Origin: Whitmania pigra
Lineage: Eukaryota > Annelida > Clitellata > Hirudinida > Haemopidae
Length of the DNA stretch: 64,000 nucleotides
Assembly (NCBI GenBank): GCA_021613335.1
Contig: JAJTWR010000431.1
Span: 1,364,001 to 1,428,000 of the forward strand
Direction of reading: 5' to 3'
A program made the translations under genes and the position numbers. The notes under the pieces are model-generated. The model worked only from the letters and a program-made list of their open reading frames with translations, had not been told where the DNA came from and did no database searches. The number at the start of each line of letters is the position of its first letter. The first letter of the stretch is position 1. Shown one piece after another: positions 8,605 to 17,194 of this stretch.

Positions 8605-10137
8605 TTAGTTGCACCCACCGCCAGCGGGGACGCCGCCGGTCGAGGTGGAGAGCGTCTTGTCGCATCCGGCGTGACCGGGGTTGTGCGAGCAGAAGTTGCT
8701 CTTGATGCTATTCGCGTCGATACCCGAGAACTTGTGACGGCCATTCGCCACCCAAGTCGGGCTCGCGCCGATGCCGAGGTTGTTCGCGACCTTGATGTTA
8801 TCCTCAAGGAGCTTCTTGCCTTCGGCGCCGGTCGAGCACTTCTCAATGACCTTGGCGTCGATGCCCGCCGTAGCGCACTTCTTCCAGTCGTTCGACTGAA
8901 TCTCTTTGTTCCGGCAGAGGATGTAGTCCATGTACTTGTGGCCGTTGGCGTAATACTTCGCGGCGCAGAGCTCGCGGATGTTCTCATCGACTTCCGCCTG
9001 GCCGTGCAGCGACTGGAAGCCCGAAGCGGCGCTGCCTTGGGCGATGAAGTTCACCGAGAAGTCGATGCCCTTGAGGTTGGTGAGCACTTCTTTCATGGAG
9101 TTCAGCGCCTGCACGCCGTACGGGCACTGCGACATGACGAAGAGCTCAAGCTTCTTCTTGGATTCCGGGCGGCAAGCGATGGTGTTCTTGCAGGCTTCGA
9201 GCTTGCAACCACCTTCGTCGGCACAGGCCGGCATGTAGCTCGCGCCGATGGCGAGGGTCTGGTACTTCCCGACCGGGCGCAGCCAGCGCTGGAAGGCTTC
9301 CGTGGCGTCTTTGTCGGCTTTGATGGAGTCGTCAAAAAGGACGACTGGGAGCGTGGTGGTGTTGGTTTCGGTGAGAATCGCCTTCGCCTCCGGGGATGAA
9401 TAGTCGAGCTGGGTGATGACCGGATTCCCAACGCGGCTCTGGACGATGCCTACCCACTGGCCGAGGTCGCACTCCGCGCAGCGCTTGTCACCGATGATGG
9501 TGACGGCGACTTTCGGCGACTCAGGAATCGCGTTGCACGCGGCCGGCTTGTTGGCGGTGTACTCAGCGCAGATGGCGCGGAGGAAGTCGTTGGAGCCGCG
9601 GCGACCGTTGTAGGGCTTGCCACCGATGAACATGGTCGGGCTGCCGGTCGCTTGACGGGCGGCGGCGCGAGCGAAGGATTCGGTGAGGAGAGTCTTGCCC
9701 TCTTGTCCTTCGATGCAGGTGCGGATAGCCGCGACGTTGGCTTTGGCCTCAGTGGCGCAGGGCTCCCAGTTCTTCGCGACTTCGGCGTTGTTCTTGTTCT
9801 GGCAGGTGACGACCTCTACCAGTGCTTGCGGCGAGTGCTTGGCGACGCAGAGCTGGGCGATATTGCCCGCGACCTCGTTCGGACCGTGGAGCGAGGAGAA
9901 CTCGCCGTTCGGGCCGGTGGTGCCGATGAAGTCGAGCTTGAAGTCGACATTCGGTCCGAGCTTGTCGAGCGCCTCTTTGACCCCAGTCTCTACTTGGACG
10001 CCGTAAGGGCACTGGGACATGACGAAGAATTCAACTTTGACCGCGTTTGCGTTGGGAGCAGCTCGCTGTGCAGATTTCGTACAAGCGGTACCCGCCATCA
10101 GGGTGAGGAGCGCAATGCTCGACATGCGTATGTGCAT
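8605..10137 (-). CDS. Lipoprotein with three thioredoxin-like segments, two of CPYG type
   Basis: The 510-aa protein begins with a signal peptide and lipobox (AGTAC; lipidated Cys19). Two segments share the line FVMSQCPYGVQ, with Cys43 and Cys338, followed in each by SLHG and a Cys-rich C-terminal part. They resemble GILT/DsbA-like thioredoxin folds, but the second Cys of a CxxC is replaced by Gly. Between them, residues about 210-320 hold a third thioredoxin-like stretch with a true CxxC (C220-A-E-C223) and a TTLPVV segment that could carry the cis-proline. Many further Cys occur (for example ACADEGGC). A periplasmic thiol-disulfide or metal-handling role is inferred. AAGGAA upstream of ATG 10137 supports this start; ATG 10125 is an alternative. 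Confidence 0.82.
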   Translation of the reverse strand: MHIRMSSIALLTLMAGTACTKSAQRAAPNANAVKVEFFVMSQCPYGVQVETGVKEALDKLGPNVDFKLDFIGTTGPNGEFSSLHGPNEVAGNIAQLCVAKHSPQALVEVVTCQNKNNAEVAKNWEPCATEAKANVAAIRTCIEGQEGKTLLTESFARAAARQATGSPTMFIGGKPYNGRRGSNDFLRAICAEYTANKPAACNAIPESPKVAVTIIGDKRCAECDLGQWVGIVQSRVGNPVITQLDYSSPEAKAILTETNTTTLPVVLFDDSIKADKDATEAFQRWLRPVGKYQTLAIGASYMPACADEGGCKLEACKNTIACRPESKKKLELFVMSQCPYGVQALNSMKEVLTNLKGIDFSVNFIAQGSAASGFQSLHGQAEVDENIRELCAAKYYANGHKYMDYILCRNKEIQSNDWKKCATAGIDAKVIEKCSTGAEGKKLLEDNIKVANNLGIGASPTWVANGRHKFSGIDANSIKSNFCSHNPGHAGCDKTLSTSTGGVPAGGGCN

Positions 10138-10183
10138 GATGAAAATTTCCTTGTGAGTGTGTGAATGAAAGTTCTTTTGCTAC

Positions 10184-10190
10184 GAGTATA
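10184..10190 (-). promoter_or_regulatory. Possible -10 element for the thioredoxin-like lipoprotein
   Basis: On the minus strand TATACT (10185-10190) lies about 48 bases upstream of ATG 10137 in an AT-rich 277-bp intergenic stretch. No good -35 was found at the expected distance, so this is only a candidate. The rest of the 10138-10414 gap shows nothing else recognisable except the hairpin listed next. Confidence 0.25.
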
Positions 10191-10384
10191 TGTGGTCGCC
10201 AGTCATCTAGATTCAGGGTGTTGGTGAAGAAAATCTCGATGCAGTGCGACGCGACTTATTACCATGCGACCTGATGTTCAGCCACAATATTATTTTTCCT
10301 ATTGGACGAATGAATTTGGTAGCTATGAATAACAAAGTCCGCGAAATATTCCAAGTGACCGACCTCCTTGGTGGGAAAATGTAG

Positions 10385-10404
10385 GATGAAGCTCCGGCTT
10401 CATC
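10385..10404 (+). promoter_or_regulatory. Perfect 8-bp hairpin in the leader of the ABC operon
   Basis: GATGAAGC (10385-10392) and GCTTCATC (10397-10404) pair perfectly around the four-base loop TCCG. The hairpin ends 10 bases before ATG 10415, where it would overlap or flank the ribosome binding region. It has no T tract, so it is not a standard terminator. It could affect initiation or mRNA stability of the operon. Confidence 0.55.
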
Positions 10405-10414
10405 AGCTCTGCGC

Positions 10415-11326
10415 ATGGTTTTCGTCGAAGCCATCACAAAATACTTCGGTGCCCACCGAGCGATAGACGCGCTGAGCTTCGAGCTGCGACCGGGAGAGAT
10501 AGTCGGACTTTTGGGGCTCAACGGCGCCGGGAAGTCGACCACCTTGGGAATTTTGGCCGGGATTCTGTGGCCCTCGAGCGGCGAGGTGCGCTTTGGCGAC
10601 TGCGCGCTCGCGAGGGAGCCGGAGAAATTCCGCGCTCGGGTGGGCTTTCTGCCGGAGACTCCGCCGCTCTATGGGGAGATGACCCCCGAAGAGACCTTGC
10701 GCTTCGCGGGAAAACTTCGCGGGCTATCGGCTTCTGCAGCAAGGGAGCGAACGAAGGAGCTCCTTCGCGAGTACGAGCTTGAGTCGCTACGGAGCGTTCC
10801 CGTCGATGAGCTGTCTCGTGGACAGCGGCAACGGGTGGGCATCGCCCAATCGCTCGTGCATCGACCGGAGCTGCTCATCCTCGATGAACCGGCGAGCGGG
10901 CTCGACCCGCTGCAACTGCGGGAGCTTCGCGATCGCTTAACCGCCATGCGCGGAGTGCGTTCAGTGCTCATTTCGAGCCACCACTTGGCCGAGGCGCGCG
11001 ACTTGTGCGACCGCTTCATCCTGCTCCACCACGGAAAACTGCTCGCCCAGGGGACCGCCGAGGAATTGCTCCCCAAGAGTACAACCACCGTGACCATGCT
11101 CCTAGAGTTCACCGGTGCTGCTCCGGCGCTCGCGGCCATGGAGCAAGTACGCGTGGAAGAGGTGTCGAAGGTTGGGGGACGAACGCGCTTGCGCGTCGAG
11201 GCTCCGCTGCAGCTCCGGGGCGATGTGCTCCGGGCAGTCGCAGAGAGCGGCGCGGCACTCGTCCACATGGAAGACTCCGCGATTTCCCTCGAACGGGTCT
11301 TCGAAACCCTGGAGCGCGCACCATGA
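10415..11326 (+). CDS. ABC transporter ATP-binding protein, GldA type
   Basis: This is the cytoplasmic ATPase of an ABC-2 type exporter. The 303-aa protein has Walker A GLNGAGKST (about residues 34-42), Q-loop region VGFLPETPPLY, signature LSRGQRQRVGIAQ (about 135-147), Walker B LLILDEPASGLDP and the switch His in SSHHLAEA. The C-terminal extension fits the GldA/NatA-like group. The stop overlaps the permease start (ATGA 11323-11326). With the next three genes it forms a coupled operon resembling the GldA-GldF-GldG set. Gliding genes of that name are known in Bacteroidetes, but such operons also occur widely in other bacteria, so motility is not implied. Confidence 0.92.
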   Translation: MVFVEAITKYFGAHRAIDALSFELRPGEIVGLLGLNGAGKSTTLGILAGILWPSSGEVRFGDCALAREPEKFRARVGFLPETPPLYGEMTPEETLRFAGKLRGLSASAARERTKELLREYELESLRSVPVDELSRGQRQRVGIAQSLVHRPELLILDEPASGLDPLQLRELRDRLTAMRGVRSVLISSHHLAEARDLCDRFILLHHGKLLAQGTAEELLPKSTTTVTMLLEFTGAAPALAAMEQVRVEEVSKVGGRTRLRVEAPLQLRGDVLRAVAESGAALVHMEDSAISLERVFETLERAP

Positions 11327-12048
11327 GTGGCGCGCTGATCATCGCCCGGCGGGAGCTGCGCTCGCTGTTTCGGACGCCCTTGGGCCACGGCCTCCTCACG
11401 GCGATGCTCTTCGCGGAGGCGCTCCTCTTCGAAGGCTACGTGATGGGCGGCGGAATGAAGCTGACGAGCGAAGTCGCGGGCGAGTTCTTCACTGTGACAG
11501 CGTTCATCGCGCTCGGGGGCGGGGCGCTCATCGCACTGCGGCTCATCGCCGAAGAGCGACTGCTCGTGGCCGGAACCATTCTCAAGTCTGCGCCGATTGC
11601 TGAGAGCGTGGTCATCGGCGGAAAATTCATCGCCGGAATAGCGTTTGTGGGGATTTTCCTCGCCGCGACGACGCCGCTTCTCCTGCTCATTTCCTACTCC
11701 GGCACCGTCGGGGCTTGGCAGGCGGCCACGGGCTACGGCGGCGCCCTCCTCGTTGGCGGCCTCGGGGTCGCGACGGGCGCCATGTGCGGCTCACTCGCGG
11801 AACGGCCACTCGCGGCGAGTGCGTTCACTGTTGTGACGCTGCTCATCCTCACGACTTCTTGGCTCGTCGGCACCGTCAGCAGCGCGCGCTTCCTCGGAGC
11901 GTTTGCGGTGGGCGTTTCCTGGTGGACCCACTTCGACCCATTCCGGGAGGGGCTCCTCGACACAAGTCACCTAGGGTACTTCGCGGTGGTGATTGGGTTC
12001 ATGTTGTTCACCGCTTCGCGGGCGCTTGAGGCCACACGATGGCGATGA
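11323..12048 (+). CDS. ABC-2 type permease, GldF-like
   Basis: The 241-aa protein has about six hydrophobic segments (FRTPLGHGLLTAMLFAEALL, FFTVTAFIALGGGALIALRL, FIAGIAFVGIFLAATTPLLL, GALLVGGLGVATGAMCG, FTVVTLLILTTSWLVGTV, LGYFAVVIGFMLFTASRAL), typical of an ABC-2 permease of the GldF group. The start overlaps the ATPase stop as ATGA. Its stop (12046-12048) lies inside the start region of the next gene. It presumably forms the membrane channel with the ATPase at 10415. The exported substrate cannot be read from sequence. Confidence 0.88.
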   Translation: MSGALIIARRELRSLFRTPLGHGLLTAMLFAEALLFEGYVMGGGMKLTSEVAGEFFTVTAFIALGGGALIALRLIAEERLLVAGTILKSAPIAESVVIGGKFIAGIAFVGIFLAATTPLLLLISYSGTVGAWQAATGYGGALLVGGLGVATGAMCGSLAERPLAASAFTVVTLLILTTSWLVGTVSSARFLGAFAVGVSWWTHFDPFREGLLDTSHLGYFAVVIGFMLFTASRALEATRWR

Positions 12049-13757
12049 GCGCACGGGTCACGGTGCTCTACCTTTTGGGCCTTGTGCTCGCGGGGCTCTC
12101 GTTCGGCCTACTCGACCAGAATCCGCTCAAGTTCACCTCGACGCTCACAGTCGTGAGCTTGCTACTCATCGGCGCAGCGCTGATCGCGCGCATGGCCCTC
12201 GCGGCGCGAGCGCCCGAATTGCGAGCACACGCCCTACTCACCTTCTGCGGCACGCTCGGCGTACTCGCCGCGATGTGGCTCAACGCTTACGAAGGGCGAC
12301 TCACATTCACCTCGCCAACGCTCAGCCTCGCGTTGACGGAGCTCTCGGCGGCGGCGCTGCTCATCGGCCTCATCCCGATTGTGGCTTACGAGATGAGCGC
12401 CTGGCGAGCGCCGATGGAGCCGCGGCGCAACACGCTGGCGCTCCGCCGGGGACTCGGGGTGTCGTTCCTCTTCATCTTCATCGCCTCGGCGCAGTATTCG
12501 CTGTCGCAAAGGAGTGTGTCCGCCGATTTGACGACCAAGCGCGAACCCTCGTCGGCGACGCGGCGGCTCGCGAGCTCGCTCGATGCTCCTCTGGAAGTGG
12601 TGCTCTTCTTCCCGCCGCTCTCCGAAGTCGGAAATGCCGTGGAGCGGTACTTCGCAAATCTGAAGCGGGAAGCGCCGAGCGTAACAGTGACGCGGGTGGA
12701 CCCGGCCCTCGAACCGCGTCGGGCGCGAGCATTCGGGCTTTCCGCCGATGGGGCGATTGGGCTGCGCTTGGGTGAGCGCCGGGTGGTCGTCCAGTTTCCG
12801 CTGCAGGGAAGCGAAGCGCGAGCTGTGGTGCGACGCCTCGACCGGGAAGTGTACCGGCACATCGCCGCGCTCACCGAGTCTCCGCGGGCGGTGTACTTCA
12901 CCGCCGGACACGGCGAGCCACCCCTTGAGGGGCCGCGAGCGACGACCACGACTCTGCAGTCGTATCTCCAGGCGCTGCACTTCGGGATCCGCCCGCTGTC
13001 GGCGGCGGAGGGGCTCACCCAGCAGTTGCCGGAGGATGCAGCGGCGGTGTTCATCATCGGCCCGCGGCGAGAATTCCTCAACGTTGAGCGCGCCGCACTC
13101 GAAGCCTACGCGGCTCGCGGCGGAAGAATCCTCCTCGCGGTGGAGCCGGATACCGACGTCGATGCGCTGCTGGAGCCGTTTGGGGTTCAGGCGTCGCAGG
13201 GCGTTGTGACCCAGGAGCGTGGAAATGTTTCGCTCACGGCGCGTCCATCACTCGCGGACCGCCAAACGTTCCTGGTGCGCGGCGAGGGGCAAACGGCACT
13301 CGGTCCGCTCGATGCGCAGGTGTTGGTCGTCGGAGCGCGTGCGCTGCTGCCCCGCGTGGCGAAGGGCGTGCTGACGACGGGGCTCGTGTACTCAAGTTCC
13401 GAAGCTTGGCTCGACCAAGACCGGGACTACCTCTTCACCCAAGCGAAGGAAGCGCCGCGGGGGCGACAGACGCTGGCGGTCGCGGTGGAGGGTCCGGGGG
13501 CTGCGCGGACCATCATCCTCGGAGATGCGGACATGCTCTCCGACAAATCGCTTGCTTACGCGGGCGGCAACGAAGATTTCGCGGCCGCTGCCCTGCGCTG
13601 GCTCTTCGAACAGAGCGACAAGAGCGCAACGCAATTTGCCGACGAGGACCGTCCAATTCTCCGGCGTCGAGGAGTTGAACGAGCATGGACGCTCGCGCTT
13701 CCGCTCGCGTTTCTCGTGGCGGGGCTCTTCATGGGTCGAAAGCGAGGGCGTCCATGA
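12039..13757 (+). CDS. GldG-like ABC-associated membrane protein
   Basis: The 572-aa protein has N-terminal membrane helices (VTVLYLLGLVLAGLSFGLL and further helices to about residue 165), a large extracytoplasmic domain that includes YFTAGHGEPPLEG and VFIIGPRREFLNVERAAL, and a C-terminal helix (LALPLAFLVAGLFMG) ending in basic residues. This matches the GldG / ABC-type uncharacterised transport component family (PF09822). ATG 12039 is the first start; ATG 12045 gives an ATGA overlap with the permease stop and may be the real one. The stop overlaps the next gene (ATGA 13754-13757). Confidence 0.88.
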   Translation: MAMSARVTVLYLLGLVLAGLSFGLLDQNPLKFTSTLTVVSLLLIGAALIARMALAARAPELRAHALLTFCGTLGVLAAMWLNAYEGRLTFTSPTLSLALTELSAAALLIGLIPIVAYEMSAWRAPMEPRRNTLALRRGLGVSFLFIFIASAQYSLSQRSVSADLTTKREPSSATRRLASSLDAPLEVVLFFPPLSEVGNAVERYFANLKREAPSVTVTRVDPALEPRRARAFGLSADGAIGLRLGERRVVVQFPLQGSEARAVVRRLDREVYRHIAALTESPRAVYFTAGHGEPPLEGPRATTTTLQSYLQALHFGIRPLSAAEGLTQQLPEDAAAVFIIGPRREFLNVERAALEAYAARGGRILLAVEPDTDVDALLEPFGVQASQGVVTQERGNVSLTARPSLADRQTFLVRGEGQTALGPLDAQVLVVGARALLPRVAKGVLTTGLVYSSSEAWLDQDRDYLFTQAKEAPRGRQTLAVAVEGPGAARTIILGDADMLSDKSLAYAGGNEDFAAAALRWLFEQSDKSATQFADEDRPILRRRGVERAWTLALPLAFLVAGLFMGRKRGRP

Positions 13758-14689
13758 AAGAAAGGCAGCTCATCATCCTCGGAGCGCTCGCGGTGCTCGG
13801 TATGACGGTAGCGCTCGTCGTCGGGAAGCACCCTACGTCGGAGGGCTCCGTGGTGTCTCCGGTGCTCTCCACGCTGAGGCTTCAAGAGATTCATCGCATT
13901 CAGTACCAAGACGAGCGGCGGCTCTTGGATTTTCTGCGGCGAGGAGCGACGCGGTTCTGGCTCACAAACGTTGAGCGCTTCCCGGATGGTGGTGCCAAGG
14001 CCCGGGAAACGCCGGTGAGTGAGCGCGGCGTCGGGGCGCTGGCACGATTTGCGCCGCTGCAGGCCGTGCGGGAGTTGGGCGTATTGCCGAAGGAGAAGCT
14101 CGCCGAACTCGGGCTCGATCCGCCCACCGCGAAACTTGAGATTGTCGGAGAGAAAGCTCGGGTCCGCTTTGTGGCGGCGCCTCCGGGGATTGGCGTCGTT
14201 GGCGGATACCTGATGGACGAGTCGGGGCGGGTGTTCTTGGTCGATCGAGAGCTGCTTGGGGCGCTGACAGCGAGCACCGTGGGGCTCGTGGAGCGACGGA
14301 TCCACGAATTTCCGAGCGACGAGGTAGAGACCCTAGAGGTTCGCCTGGGCTCGGTGTCGCATCGCTACCGCTGGAACTCCGGCGCGGGGATGTTCGCCGA
14401 TGAGACCGGAGCTCGAGCTCCGAAGTTGACGTCGTGGCTGGAGCGAGCTTGGGACGTGCTGGGCGGCATCGACGTGCTGGGGCTCGGGGAGTTTCCGCCG
14501 AACGGATTCCCAGTGCCGCTCTTTCGCCTGGACTATGGGCTGAAAGACAATCGCCGGGCGTGGCTCGCCATCGGGCGCGATGCCAAAGGCAAGCTGTGGG
14601 GGCAGAGCGACACCACGGCGAACTGGGTGCTCCTGCCGGACGAGTTCGGCATCCTCGTGGAGGAGTTCAACTCGGTGTTGAAGGGGTAG
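13754..14689 (+). CDS. DUF4340 domain protein, last gene of the ABC operon
   Basis: The 311-aa protein has one N-terminal membrane helix (LIILGALAVLGMTVALVVG) and a soluble domain. That domain contains LDFLRRGATRFWLTN, LGLDPPTAKLEI and VGGYLMDESGRVFLVDRELL, which match DUF4340, a family regularly encoded next to GldG-like genes. ATG 13754 is chosen because it overlaps the GldG-like stop as ATGA and gives the usual N-terminus; the frame stays open upstream. It is probably a periplasmic accessory of the exporter. Nine bases separate its stop from that of the converging FecR-like gene. Confidence 0.85.
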   Translation: MKERQLIILGALAVLGMTVALVVGKHPTSEGSVVSPVLSTLRLQEIHRIQYQDERRLLDFLRRGATRFWLTNVERFPDGGAKARETPVSERGVGALARFAPLQAVRELGVLPKEKLAELGLDPPTAKLEIVGEKARVRFVAAPPGIGVVGGYLMDESGRVFLVDRELLGALTASTVGLVERRIHEFPSDEVETLEVRLGSVSHRYRWNSGAGMFADETGARAPKLTSWLERAWDVLGGIDVLGLGEFPPNGFPVPLFRLDYGLKDNRRAWLAIGRDAKGKLWGQSDTTANWVLLPDEFGILVEEFNSVLKG

Positions 14690-14698
14690 CGTGTTCGT

Positions 14699-15622
14699 CT
14701 AGGGGCGACCGGCGCGGCTTCGGGCGAGCTCCGCGAGCGCAGTAGCGTTCGCGTGGAGGTCGGCAGGCAGTTGATGGCCCAAGCTGGAATCGAGCGCAGC
14801 GGCCGCTTCCGTGTAGTGGGCGCGAGAGAACTCCTTGCGTCCGAGATCGAAGGCAGCGAGCGCACGCTCAGTGCTCGTTGCCTGCGACGAATCCAGAAGG
14901 TCGCGCAAGAGCATCACTGCCGTCGAATGATCGTCGCCAAAAGAAGCGAGATCCGCAAGGAGCATTACTTCGTTCGGTGAAGCAGACTTCGCTTCGGAGA
15001 GTACGCCTTCGCGGCCGAGCATCGCCCAGGCGCCAGCGAAATCACCACTGCGCGCGCGATCGAGCCAAGTGGCGCGCTGTCCATAGGTTTCGCCGACGGC
15101 GACGGTGCGCGCAACGCGCGACTCACCGGAGATGAGCACCGGCTGTGAAGCGGCGACCACGTACACGTTGTCGCGGCCATGCGCGCCGTAGCGTCCGGAG
15201 CCGTGGGTGGTGGCCTCCTCGCCATTCGGGAGGCGGACCGTGTAGCGAGCTTGCGAATCGACCAGCACCGCGCCGTTCTCAAGGGTGATGACCGCTTCGC
15301 CTTTTGCGTCGTTCTCAATCCAGGCGATGACGTCGGCGCTCGCTTGGATGCGCATTCCGGCGCGCTCGAAGTGCGGCGGGAGCACCCGCACGCGGACGCG
15401 GTGTCCGCTCTGCGCGAGCACTTGGCGGGTCGAGAGCGCGGAGTGGAAGTAGCTCATGGCGCTCGCGGCGCCGCCGATGGCGACGATGCCGAGGGCCGCA
15501 GCTTTCATGGCCGTTCGCGGACGGTTGTTGCGGGCTTCCCGAGAGCGAAGCTCCGCCCAGAGGAGCTCGATTTTGGCGGGGTCAACTTCTTGGTGGCGCA
15601 ACTGGTGTTTGATTGGCCTCAC
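14699..15622 (-). CDS. FecR-domain transmembrane anti-sigma/sensor protein
   Basis: The 307-aa protein has a short cytoplasmic N-terminus (RPIKHQLRHQEVDPAKIELL), one membrane helix near residues 40-60 (AAALGIVAIGGAASAMSYF) and a periplasmic FecR domain (IENDAKGEAVITLENGAVL, GSGRYGAHG). Its C-terminal third is alpha-helical and TPR-like (ALAAFDLGRKEFSRAHYTEA). The GTG start 15622 overlaps the sigma-factor stop (GTGA), so the pair is coupled and the protein probably binds that sigma factor. No TonB-dependent receptor gene is adjacent, so the signal is probably not siderophore uptake as in FecIR. Confidence 0.85.
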   Translation of the reverse strand: MRPIKHQLRHQEVDPAKIELLWAELRSREARNNRPRTAMKAAALGIVAIGGAASAMSYFHSALSTRQVLAQSGHRVRVRVLPPHFERAGMRIQASADVIAWIENDAKGEAVITLENGAVLVDSQARYTVRLPNGEEATTHGSGRYGAHGRDNVYVVAASQPVLISGESRVARTVAVGETYGQRATWLDRARSGDFAGAWAMLGREGVLSEAKSASPNEVMLLADLASFGDDHSTAVMLLRDLLDSSQATSTERALAAFDLGRKEFSRAHYTEAAAALDSSLGHQLPADLHANATALAELARSRAGRP

Positions 15623-16218
15623 GGGGACTCTCCGTAGGTTGTGTCGGTCAGACGGTGAATGATGCGATTCGCGTCGAGCAGCTTGCGCTTGACGGTTGAG
15701 AGCGAAAGCGAGAGCGCGTCGGCCACTTCGGTGAGTTCGAAGCCATCGACGTAGCGCAGGAGCCATGCGGAGCGCGGGATCGGCGGTATCTTCTCCAGCG
15801 CGGTTTGAAGCATCGAGAGTTCGGCGCGAGTCTCTGGCGAGGCTCTCTCGTCGGCGAGCATTTCGAGTGTCGCGTCGCGGGCGGTCGTGTCGAGCCCTAC
15901 GAAGGAGAGAATGCGGCGTCGTCGGAAGCGTCGATTCGCTTGGCGTACAGCGATGCGCCGCAGCCACGCCTCGAAGCGCGTCGTCTCTCGCAGGAGTTTG
16001 AGATCCCGGAATGCCTCGATGAAGGTGTCCTGAATAGCGTCTTCTGCTTCGGCAGTGGAGCCGAGGAGGCGCGTCAACATCGACAAGGTTGTCGGAGCGT
16101 ACCGTTTGAAGAGTTCTCCTTGAGCCCAGTGTGCGCCTTCGAGCGCACGCTCGACGAGGGCGGTCGTATCGAGCCCGTCGCTTGGCACTGGAGTAAAGGA
16201 GAGAATCTTCGCCGCCAT
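15619..16218 (-). CDS. ECF (sigma-70 family) RNA polymerase sigma factor
   Basis: The 199-aa protein has region 2 (YAPTTLSMLTRLLGSTAEAEDAIQDTFIEAF without a break, about residues 35-66) and region 4 (IPRSAWLLRYVDGFELTEVA followed by LSLSTVKRKL), the standard two-domain ECF layout. An Arg-rich linker (RRFRRRRIL) sits between them. ATG 16218 is preferred over the upstream GTG and ATG starts because it gives a compact N-terminus. The downstream FecR gene overlaps its stop and probably holds it inactive at the membrane until signalled. Targets cannot be inferred here. Confidence 0.92.
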   Translation of the reverse strand: MAAKILSFTPVPSDGLDTTALVERALEGAHWAQGELFKRYAPTTLSMLTRLLGSTAEAEDAIQDTFIEAFRDLKLLRETTRFEAWLRRIAVRQANRRFRRRRILSFVGLDTTARDATLEMLADERASPETRAELSMLQTALEKIPPIPRSAWLLRYVDGFELTEVADALSLSLSTVKRKLLDANRIIHRLTDTTYGESP

Positions 16219-16567
16219 GATCACACTGTAGTGCCCCGGGCCGCCCCTCACGGTTCAATCTATAAATTTAGCCAGCTTACATTTTCGCTAACTTCTTACA
16301 CTATTGAACGTGAGCTAATCTTATCTAAGCCGAGCGTCATCAGTCGCCATGTTGATGCTACATGCTCGAATCATCAAAAATTTATTCGAATATTGCTGCA
16401 ATATACTGAACTTATGAACCCTGAAAATATGCTCAGGCTCGTTGTAAGCCCACAAATCAATGTCAGAGGGCTGCGGTAGCTTCCCGATGCGCGATCGAAA
16501 TCAATCCCGCGTAGCGAGAAAAACCGACGAGAGAGCAACTGAGAAGAACTGAAACGTGGAGGTCGAC
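16219..16567. other. 349-bp AT-rich intergenic region between divergent sigma and ogt genes
   Basis: This stretch must hold promoters for both divergent transcripts but shows no clear consensus pair. It is much more AT-rich than the flanking genes. Short related strings (GCTAACTTCTTAC near 16289 and GAGCTAATCTTATC near 16311) are the only internal similarity noticed. No ORF with a plausible start and coding pattern, and no RNA gene, was seen. Confidence 0.5.
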
Positions 16568-17188
16568 ATGAAGCAAGGAAACGTGAAGCAGGGCAAGGTG
16601 AAGGAGGACAACGTGAAGAAGCCGAGCGCATCCAGCACCGGAACGAGAAGCAGCGGGAGCACCAGCACTTCAACGGCAGAGAGTAAACCGTTTCGCATTT
16701 TCACCGACACACCGGTGGGGCGGATGGAGCTCCACGAGGATGGTGGCGCGATCACCGGTTTGTACTTCCGGAACAGCGACAAGACGCCGTCGGCGATTAC
16801 GAAGGAAACGCCGCTGCTCAAGAGTGCTGCTCGACAGCTCCAGGAGTATTTCTCCGGCTCGCGCAAGAGCTTCGATTTGCCGCTCTCGCCGCACGGCACG
16901 AGCTTCCAGCGCCGGGTGTGGGCGGCGCTGCGGAAGATTCCCTACGGCGAGACCCGTAGCTACGGGCAGCTTGCGGCGATGATCGGCTCCCCGAAGGCGA
17001 GTCGCGCGGTGGGCGGAGCGAACAACAGAAATCCCATCGGCATCATCATCCCTTGCCATCGGGTCATCGGGGCGAATGGGAGCCTCGTCGGCTACGGTGG
17101 CGGGCTTCCCCGAAAAAAACAGCTCTTGAGTCACGAATCAGCGGTGGCGCTTGACCGAACGAAGGGGACCGGCTTAAGGCGCTCTTGA
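16568..17188 (+). CDS. ogt: Methylated-DNA--protein-cysteine methyltransferase with basic N-terminal tail
   Basis: This suicide repair protein takes alkyl groups from O6-alkylguanine onto its own cysteine. The 206-aa protein has the catalytic motif IPCHRVIG with Cys163 and the DNA-binding helix region GQLAAMIGSPKASRAVGGA. The first 40 residues are an unusual Lys/Gln/Asn repeat (KQGNVKQGKVKEDNVKK) followed by a Ser/Thr-rich linker; the core begins at about residue 41. GGAGG at 16558-16562, five bases from ATG 16568, decides this start over GTG 16556. tRNA-Pro follows 6 bp after the stop. Confidence 0.95.
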   Translation: MKQGNVKQGKVKEDNVKKPSASSTGTRSSGSTSTSTAESKPFRIFTDTPVGRMELHEDGGAITGLYFRNSDKTPSAITKETPLLKSAARQLQEYFSGSRKSFDLPLSPHGTSFQRRVWAALRKIPYGETRSYGQLAAMIGSPKASRAVGGANNRNPIGIIIPCHRVIGANGSLVGYGGGLPRKKQLLSHESAVALDRTKGTGLRRS

Positions 17189-17194
17189 CGCCCT

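Noticed and set aside
14699..16258. Single 519-codon minus-strand frame
   Set aside because: Only its last 307 codons are the FecR-like gene; the upstream part is a shadow of the sigma factor, which lies in another frame.
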